The notes under the pieces are model-generated. The model had not been told where the DNA came from. It saw only the letters and a program-made list of their open reading frames with translations, and ran no database searches. From NCBI GenBank assembly GCA_003476685.1, contig DMVN01000218.1:4747-16104 (forward strand): a stretch of DNA of 11,358 nucleotides, in the 5' to 3' direction. Of this stretch, positions 6,803 through 11,358 are shown in pieces. The position numbers and the translations under genes are program-made. Source of the stretch: Acidobacteriota bacterium. GTDB taxonomy: Bacteria; Acidobacteriota; Aminicenantia; Aminicenantales; Saccharicenantaceae. The first letter of the stretch is position 1; each line of letters starts with the position of its first letter.

Positions 6803-9103
6803 ATGAAAAAAGGGCTGATTCTATTGCTGGCCATAGTTCTGGCTGGGCTCTCTACCTTCATTTTCTTATCCAGGGATTCCGGGCTCAAATCGGTTCGCGG
6901 TCAGAAGAATTTCAATATCATCTTGATTACGGTAGATACCCTCAGGGCCGACCGGCTCGGCTGCTATGGCTTTACCCCAAACGTTACCCCGACCATGGAC
7001 AGGATGGCCGCCTCTGGGGTGCGGTTTGAAAACTGCATTGCCCAGACCCCGCTAACCCTGCCTTCCCATACCACCATCCTGACCGGAACCCTCCCTATCC
7101 ATCATGGCGTCCGCGATAACGGCGGATTTGTGGTTCCCCCCCAGCTCCAGACCATGGCCGAAACCTTCAAATCCGCCGGCTACCAGACTGCGGCTTTCGT
7201 TTCGGCTTACGTCCTGGACTCCAAGTGGGGTTTGAACCAGGGCTTTGATTACTATTTTGACCGGTTTGACCTGGGAAGGTTTGAAAAAATTTCTCTGGGT
7301 GAAGTCCAGCGCCGGGCTGAAGAAACAATAGACGAAGCCCTGAACTGGCTGGAAAAGAATAAATCTCAAAAATTTTTCGCCTGGATTCATCTCTATGACC
7401 CCCACACTCCTTATGAACCGCCAGAGCCATACCGGAGCCAGTTTGCCGACCGACCCTACCTGGGCGAAATTGCCTACACCGATAGCCAGTTAGCCCGCTT
7501 CTGGGGTTTCCTGGAAAAAGAGCGACTGCTCAATAACCTGTTCCTGGTGCTGGCTTCTGACCACGGCGAAAGCCTGGGAGAGCATGGCGAGACCACTCAC
7601 GGCTTCTTCGTCTACCAGGAAGGTATTCACGTGCCCCTAATTTTTGTCACTCCTTTTGAGCGCTTCCAGGGCAAGACTTACTCGGGGGTAGTAACCCTGG
7701 CCGATATCATGCCCACACTGCTGGAGATGACCGGCTTACCTATCCCGGCTGAGGTTCAGGGCCAGAGTCTTATCCGCTACTTCAGCGGCCGAAAAAAACC
7801 GGTGGACAACCTGGCCTATTCCGAGACATTCTATCCCCGTTACCACTACGGCTGGTCTGAACTGCGCAGTTTTCAGAACAACCGCCACAAGCTGATTATT
7901 GCCCCGGTGCCCGAGCTCTACGACCTCAAAGCCGACCCGGACGAGCAGAAGAACCTGGTTTACACAGAAAAGAAAGTCTACCAGGAACTGACCAGGCTGG
8001 CTGAAGACTTTGAGAAAAAAGCCGGAGACAGAGCCATCGAGCCAGATTTCGCCTCGGTGGATGAAGAGACCAGGGAAAAGCTGGCCGCCCTGGGCTACCT
8101 CGGTTCCTTCGTCGACCCCTCCAAGCTGGCCGGGAAAAAACTGGCCGACCCCAAAGATAAAATCAACATCTTCAATGAAATCTCCCGGGCCCGGGAAACG
8201 GGGATGGCCGGAAACTTTGAGGAAGCCATAGCCACCCTAAAAAAAATCCTGGAAGAAGACCCGACCATCAGCGACGGTTTTTTTGCCCTGGGCAACGTCT
8301 ATTTCAAAGCCCGGAAATTCCAGGAAGCGGTGGAAGCCTTCAGCCGGGCCCTGGAACTTAAGCCCGACGATTCCTTCGCCGTGATTAACGTGGCCAACTG
8401 TTATGCCGCCCTGAACAAACTGGAGCTGGCCGAAAAATTCATTCAGGACCAGGTGCAGCGGGGATTCGACGACCCGCAGTTCTACCACGTGCTGGGAACG
8501 CTCTATGCCCTGAGAAACAACTACGATAAAGCCCTGCCCTATTTTGAGGAATGCCTGAGGAAAAACCCTCGCTCCGCCTCGGCCCACAACGCCATCGCCG
8601 CCATCTGCCTCAACCGCGACGACCTGGCCTGCGCCGAACAACACCTGCGGGCAGCCCGGGAACTCAACCCGACCCTGTTAAACCTGCGCTACAACCTGGC
8701 CCAGCTCTATGAAAAACAGAACCGGCTGGCGGAAGCCATGGACCTTTACCAGCAGGAGATTGCCGACTCCCCCAGCCACTTCAAAGCCCTGTTCAACCTG
8801 GCCCGGCTTTACCGGCTGCAGCACCGGGAGCAGGAAGAACTGGAAACCCTGCAGCGGGCACTCCAGGCCGACCCCAATTTCCCCCTGACTTATTTTTATA
8901 TAGCCCGGATTTATCTCCGGCGGGGCGAACGCTTTCAGGAAGCGATTGAGCTGGTGAAAAAGGGTCTGGAACTTAAACCGGAAAAGGACAACCTGCCGCT
9001 GGGCTATTTTCTCCTGGCCGACCTCTATAACCGCCTGGGAAACTATGCCGCCTCGGACGAGTATGCCCGCAAGGGACAGCAGCTGGTCAATTCTTCCCGC
9101 TGA
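6803..9103 (+). CDS. Sulfatase-fold hydrolase/transferase fused to nine TPRs
   Basis: A 766-residue membrane-anchored protein of the alkaline phosphatase superfamily (sulfatase-like). Residues 4-22 form an N-terminal membrane anchor or signal. About 37-370 are the catalytic domain: metal-ligand motif TVDTLRAD (Asp45), nucleophile loop at 85-95, and SDHGESLGEHG with Asp253, His254 and His266 of TTHG. The loop aligns with the sulfatase CxPSR signature but reads TLPSH, so Thr85 replaces the Cys/Ser that becomes formylglycine and His89 replaces Arg. A Thr nucleophile is known in phosphotransferases and phosphodiesterases of the superfamily (LtaS, EptA types). Sulfatase activity is therefore doubtful. 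A linker with KLAALGYLGS (near residue 430) leads to about nine TPRs (455-766). The ATG at 6803 is preferred to the adjacent TTG at 6800. The catalytic domain should face the periplasm. It ends 37 bp before a convergent gene. Confidence 0.88.
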   Translation: MKKGLILLLAIVLAGLSTFIFLSRDSGLKSVRGQKNFNIILITVDTLRADRLGCYGFTPNVTPTMDRMAASGVRFENCIAQTPLTLPSHTTILTGTLPIHHGVRDNGGFVVPPQLQTMAETFKSAGYQTAAFVSAYVLDSKWGLNQGFDYYFDRFDLGRFEKISLGEVQRRAEETIDEALNWLEKNKSQKFFAWIHLYDPHTPYEPPEPYRSQFADRPYLGEIAYTDSQLARFWGFLEKERLLNNLFLVLASDHGESLGEHGETTHGFFVYQEGIHVPLIFVTPFERFQGKTYSGVVTLADIMPTLLEMTGLPIPAEVQGQSLIRYFSGRKKPVDNLAYSETFYPRYHYGWSELRSFQNNRHKLIIAPVPELYDLKADPDEQKNLVYTEKKVYQELTRLAEDFEKKAGDRAIEPDFASVDEETREKLAALGYLGSFVDPSKLAGKKLADPKDKINIFNEISRARETGMAGNFEEAIATLKKILEEDPTISDGFFALGNVYFKARKFQEAVEAFSRALELKPDDSFAVINVANCYAALNKLELAEKFIQDQVQRGFDDPQFYHVLGTLYALRNNYDKALPYFEECLRKNPRSASAHNAIAAICLNRDDLACAEQHLRAARELNPTLLNLRYNLAQLYEKQNRLAEAMDLYQQEIADSPSHFKALFNLARLYRLQHREQEELETLQRALQADPNFPLTYFYIARIYLRRGERFQEAIELVKKGLELKPEKDNLPLGYFLLADLYNRLGNYAASDEYARKGQQLVNSSR

Positions 9104-9140
9104 GGGGCCGGTTTCGGTTTTTCTCCCGGCAGGAATCCGC

Positions 9141-10070
9141 TCAGAAATCGAACTTGAGCTTCTTTTCTGATTTCTTGTTTTCGATTTTGTTATTTATCGT
9201 TACCGTGAGACTGAAAGGACTCTGGCCGCTTATCTCTGACTGGAATTCCAGGTCGTAGCTCTGGTTGAATCTGTCCTTCAGTTCTTCAGGTGTCAGAGAA
9301 ATTTCGACGGCCCGGCTGTCCTCCCGGATTTTCTTACCGCTGGAATCTTCAATTTCAATCTTCACCTCAATCACCGTTTCCAGCCTGTCCTGGTGAGCTT
9401 TGAGCCAGATCTGGTTGTAAGGCAGGCTGACCACAATCCGGGCCTGTCCTTCACCTGTCCGGTCCATCCTGACCTCGAAATCCAGGGCCCGGCTGCCCTC
9501 AAACATCCGGCCACCGGGTTGATTCCAGCTAACCTGGGTCTGGGTGATTTCAGCAATCTGCTGGGCGCTGGCCGGGTCCAGCTGGTAATTGCCATTCCAG
9601 AAGCGGTCGATGAAATAAATCTGGTAAAAGCCGTAGTGCCAGATTTCCACCGGAAAGCCATAAAAACTCTGGCCGCGGGGATAAGTTTCCCGGTGGTCCG
9701 GCGGCCCGAGCGTTATCCAGATGCGTCCCCGGTCGCTGAGCCAGCCCTGTTTGCCGCCTTCGCCAAAGAGCTTGTTGGCCTGGTTAATCCGGATGAAATA
9801 TTCTTCCTTGAATTCATTGATAGCCGTCCCTGGCACCGGGTCCCGGCGCTTCCAGAATTCATCCATGAAGTTTTTTCTCTCAGTGGGCGGCAGCTGCAGG
9901 AATATCTTCCTCTCCTCGGGGGTGATGGTATACCTGACGGTTGATAAAAATTCCTTCTCTTCCGGGCTGAGGGTTTTTTCCAGCCGGCGGCTGCTGCAAC
10001 CGTTGAGAATAACCAAAACCAGCAGCAGGGAGAGAAAAGCCCAGGAGATTTTTGGTTTGATTTTTATCAT
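9141..10070 (-). CDS. GWxTD-domain lipoprotein
   Basis: A 309-residue predicted lipoprotein of the GWxTD family; molecular role not established. Residues 8-24 are a hydrophobic signal and LNGC gives a lipobox with Cys25, followed by Ser, which suggests outer-membrane sorting by the usual +2 rule. About 34-170 are the GWxTD region: LSPEEKEFLSTVRYTITPEER, FWKRRDPVPGTAINEF, then GWLSDRG at 109-115 and WITLGPPDHRETYP. Trp110 and Asp113 are kept, and Thr is Ser112. About 185-309 form a basic and acidic beta-rich C-terminal part without known motifs. It has no TPR, unlike its 696-residue paralogue at 1284-3374, to which it aligns by eye over the N-terminal 150 residues (FWK-RDP-P-T--NEF-EY). It is convergent with the sulfatase-fold gene and divergent from the DUF151 gene, so it is likely monocistronic. 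Confidence 0.87.
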   Translation of the reverse strand: MIKIKPKISWAFLSLLLVLVILNGCSSRRLEKTLSPEEKEFLSTVRYTITPEERKIFLQLPPTERKNFMDEFWKRRDPVPGTAINEFKEEYFIRINQANKLFGEGGKQGWLSDRGRIWITLGPPDHRETYPRGQSFYGFPVEIWHYGFYQIYFIDRFWNGNYQLDPASAQQIAEITQTQVSWNQPGGRMFEGSRALDFEVRMDRTGEGQARIVVSLPYNQIWLKAHQDRLETVIEVKIEIEDSSGKKIREDSRAVEISLTPEELKDRFNQSYDLEFQSEISGQSPFSLTVTINNKIENKKSEKKLKFDF

Positions 10071-10083
10071 GAGTCCTTTTTAT

Positions 10084-10092
10084 ATTATACCA
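10084..10092 (-). promoter_or_regulatory. Extended -10 promoter with very short leader
   Basis: On the minus strand TGGTATAAT (10092 to 10084) is a perfect -10 with TGn extension and no -35 match (GCGGCC at the 17-bp position). The predicted start is A at 10077, so the leader would be about 7 nt (AGGACTC) before the ATG at 10070. A ribosome-site-like AGGA would sit at the very 5' end. Confidence 0.6.
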
Positions 10093-10152
10093 CAAGCCAG
10101 GCTGATGGCCGCCACTATTTCTCACCCCCACTTCCCAGCGGCCAGCTTTTCC

Positions 10153-10181
10153 TTGACAACCCCCGCCCCCAAACCTATATT
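10153..10181 (+). promoter_or_regulatory. Sigma-70 promoter of the DUF151 gene
   Basis: A perfect TTGACA (10153-10158), a 17-base spacer, then TATATT (10176-10181), one mismatch from TATAAT. Transcription should start near 10188, giving a leader of about 22 nt that carries AGAGG (10196-10200), 9 bases before the ATG at 10210. Confidence 0.8.
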
Positions 10182-10209
10182 AAATTTGTACAGAAAGAGG
10201 AAGAGCGGC

Positions 10210-10695
10210 ATGGAAATTCTGATGAAAATAAAGGGTCTGGTGGTAGACCCGATTTCCAGGATGCCCATCGTGGTGCTGGAAGACCCCCTGTCTGACCGGA
10301 TTCTGCCTATCTGGATCGGCGTCTTTGAAGCCAACGCCATCGCCCTTAGCCTGGAGGGCATTCCCACCCCGCGCCCGATGACCCACGACCTCATCAAGAA
10401 TTTCCTGGACCAGCTTCACATTTCTGTTGACCGGGTCGTGGTTAATGATGTGCGGGATAACACCTTTTATGCCATTATCTATTGCCGGCATAACGACATT
10501 CCCTACCTGATTGACTCCAGGCCCTCCGACGCCATCGCTCTGGCCCTCAGGCTCAACGCCCCGATTTATGTGGATGAGGAAGTCATCAAGAAAGCTCACA
10601 GCCTTAAGAGCGAAGAAAACCTGGAGAACTCGGAAAAACTCAAGCAGTGGCTGGAAAGCCTCAAGCCCGAAGACCTGGGTAAATACAAGATGTAA
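10210..10695 (+). CDS. DUF151 / bifunctional nuclease (BFN) domain protein
   Basis: A 161-residue cytoplasmic protein of the DUF151 (bifunctional nuclease) family. Plant members have been described with DNase and RNase activity; the bacterial role is uncertain. The family pattern is clear: KIKGLVVDPISRMPIVVLED (7-25), LPIWIGVFEANAIAL (32-46), a hydrophobic strand IDRVVVNDV-type segment (72-81), TFYAIIYC (85-92), and the conserved SRPSDAIALALR at 103-114. Residues about 117-123 (APIYVDE) close the domain, and the last 38 residues are a charged helical tail. No signal peptide or membrane segment. The length is normal for a single-domain member. The start is the ATG at 10210, supported by a ribosome site and a sigma-70 promoter; upstream in-frame extension would run through that promoter. 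It ends 10 bp before the stop codon of the convergent permease gene. Confidence 0.9.
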   Translation: MEILMKIKGLVVDPISRMPIVVLEDPLSDRILPIWIGVFEANAIALSLEGIPTPRPMTHDLIKNFLDQLHISVDRVVVNDVRDNTFYAIIYCRHNDIPYLIDSRPSDAIALALRLNAPIYVDEEVIKKAHSLKSEENLENSEKLKQWLESLKPEDLGKYKM

Positions 10696-10705
10696 AGCCG
10701 GCGGC

Positions 10706-11358
10706 TCAGGTCTTGATGCTCAGTAACAGATAAACTCCCAGCAACAGGAATATTATCTGCGGGCTCCAGGCCGCCAGAAAAGGCCCCAGCCAGCCGGCCA
10801 GTCCCAGGCTTCGAAAAACAGCCAGGCTCTGCCAGTAGAGAAACACTCCGGCCAGGCTGGCCGCCAGCGGCCAGAGGAAGCCCCGGGGACCAAGCCACCC
10901 GGCCAAGGCACAGGCCAGAAGAATCAGCACCAGCCCCGACAGCGAAAAGGCCAGGCGGAACTCAGCCTCCAGCCGAAAGCGTCCGGCCGGCAGGCCCGAT
11001 TCTTCCATCTCACGCGCATATCGGTTGAGCTCGGCCCGGTTCATGGTGGCCGGTTCTTGCCATTCCCTCAGAAAATAACCTCCAGCCCCCGGTAGGTCAA
11101 GGAAGGTCTCGGCAAACCGCCTTAGAGTTGAACTCTGACCGCTAAAGGTTCTTTCCCAGCCGTTCCGCAGGATTAAACCGCCGCCTTCAATCAGGGCTTC
11201 TCGGGCCAAGACCATCCGCCTGAAGCCCGGTTGCTCCTTTTCTACCTCCAGGTAGAACAGGCGGTACAGAAGCCGCCTTTCGGGGACCAGTAGCTCGTAA
11301 TGATAGAAGTCTCCGGTTTCTCCCGACCGCAACCAGTAGCGGTTGAGATAGCTGAAGG
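10706..11358 (-). CDS. LptF/LptG family permease (partial, 5' end missing)
   Basis: The C-terminal 216 residues of a YjgP/YjgQ-type permease, the inner-membrane half of the LptB2FG transporter that extracts LPS and passes it to the periplasmic bridge. The reading frame stays open to the window edge, so the start and N-terminal membrane helices lie beyond 11358. The first ~115 visible residues fit the periplasmic beta-jellyroll. The typical transition to the membrane half follows: TMNRAELNRYAREMEESG, then RLEAEFRLAFS. Three C-terminal membrane helices follow (LSGLVLILLACALAGWL; PLAASLAGVFLYWQSLAVF; PQIIFLLLGVYLLLSI), matching the family's 3+3 topology. I cannot tell LptF from LptG. The TTG at 11330-11332 is an internal Leu codon, not a start. 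Bacteria with LPS normally carry an LptF/LptG pair, so a sister gene may lie just outside the window. Confidence 0.82.
   Translation of the reverse strand, partial: FSYLNRYWLRSGETGDFYHYELLVPERRLLYRLFYLEVEKEQPGFRRMVLAREALIEGGGLILRNGWERTFSGQSSTLRRFAETFLDLPGAGGYFLREWQEPATMNRAELNRYAREMEESGLPAGRFRLEAEFRLAFSLSGLVLILLACALAGWLGPRGFLWPLAASLAGVFLYWQSLAVFRSLGLAGWLGPFLAAWSPQIIFLLLGVYLLLSIKT

Noticed and set aside
9104-9140. Terminator-like CCG-GTTT-CGG followed by five T residues after the sulfatase-fold gene
   Set aside because: The stem is only 3-4 bp. An alternative GCCGG/CCGGC pairing (9107-9111, 9126-9130) has a 14-base loop and no T tract. Both are too weak to call.
9393-9944. Open frame of 183 codons antisense to the GWxTD lipoprotein
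   Set aside because: The lipoprotein has a lipobox, family motifs and a promoter. The opposite frame has none of these.
9721-10695. Longer version of the DUF151 gene starting far upstream
   Set aside because: The extension runs through the divergent lipoprotein gene and both promoters, and its residues do not resemble the family. The ATG at 10210 has its own ribosome site and promoter.
10696-10706. Small palindrome AGCCG-G-CGGCT between the convergent DUF151 and permease genes
   Set aside because: The arms are 5 bp with a one-base centre, which cannot form a proper hairpin loop, and there is no T tract. It also overlaps the permease stop codon.

Overview
The window looks like chromosomal DNA from a Gram-negative bacterium of the Acidobacteriota / Candidatus Aminicenantes type. 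This placement is an inference. It rests on the gene families: two GWxTD-domain proteins, an Oar-like TonB-dependent receptor with an N-terminal carboxypeptidase-regulatory-like domain, and a sulfatase-fold protein fused to many TPRs that carries an 'LAALGYLGS' linker. The LptF/LptG-type permease implies an LPS-type outer membrane. I see no rRNA, tRNA, CRISPR array, insertion sequence or phage gene.

Layout. Positions 1-253 are non-coding as far as I can tell. Two minus-strand genes follow, transcribed leftward: a 696-aa exported GWxTD/TPR protein (1284-3374), then a 310-aa exported carboxypeptidase-regulatory-like/TPR protein (254-1186). The second has a possible promoter of its own and a clear Shine-Dalgarno site. 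An AT-rich divergent intergenic region of about 590 bp (3375-3964) contains a near-consensus sigma-54 promoter (3787-3802) and a ~150-nt purine-rich leader. It drives a 920-aa Oar-like outer-membrane receptor (3965-6727, TTG start), which ends in a perfect GC-rich intrinsic terminator (6748-6780).

Only 22 bp after that terminator begins a membrane-anchored alkaline-phosphatase/sulfatase-fold protein with nine TPRs (6803-9103). Its only visible promoter, an extended -10, lies so close to the ATG that the mRNA should be leaderless. Convergent to it is a GWxTD lipoprotein (9141-10070, minus), again with an extended -10 and a leader of about 7 nt. Divergent from that lipoprotein is a DUF151/bifunctional-nuclease-like protein (10210-10695) with a textbook sigma-70 promoter. 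The window closes with the 3' part of an LptF/LptG family permease (10706-11358, minus).

How they may work together: every gene except the DUF151 protein is predicted to be exported or membrane-bound. The dominant theme is periplasmic or outer-membrane scaffolding (TPR, GWxTD, carboxypeptidase-regulatory-like beta domains) around a large outer-membrane receptor. No substrate can be assigned. The most unusual points are the sigma-54 control of the receptor, the two very short-leader promoters, the Thr-type active site of the sulfatase-fold/TPR fusion, and the degenerate signature motif in the larger GWxTD protein.
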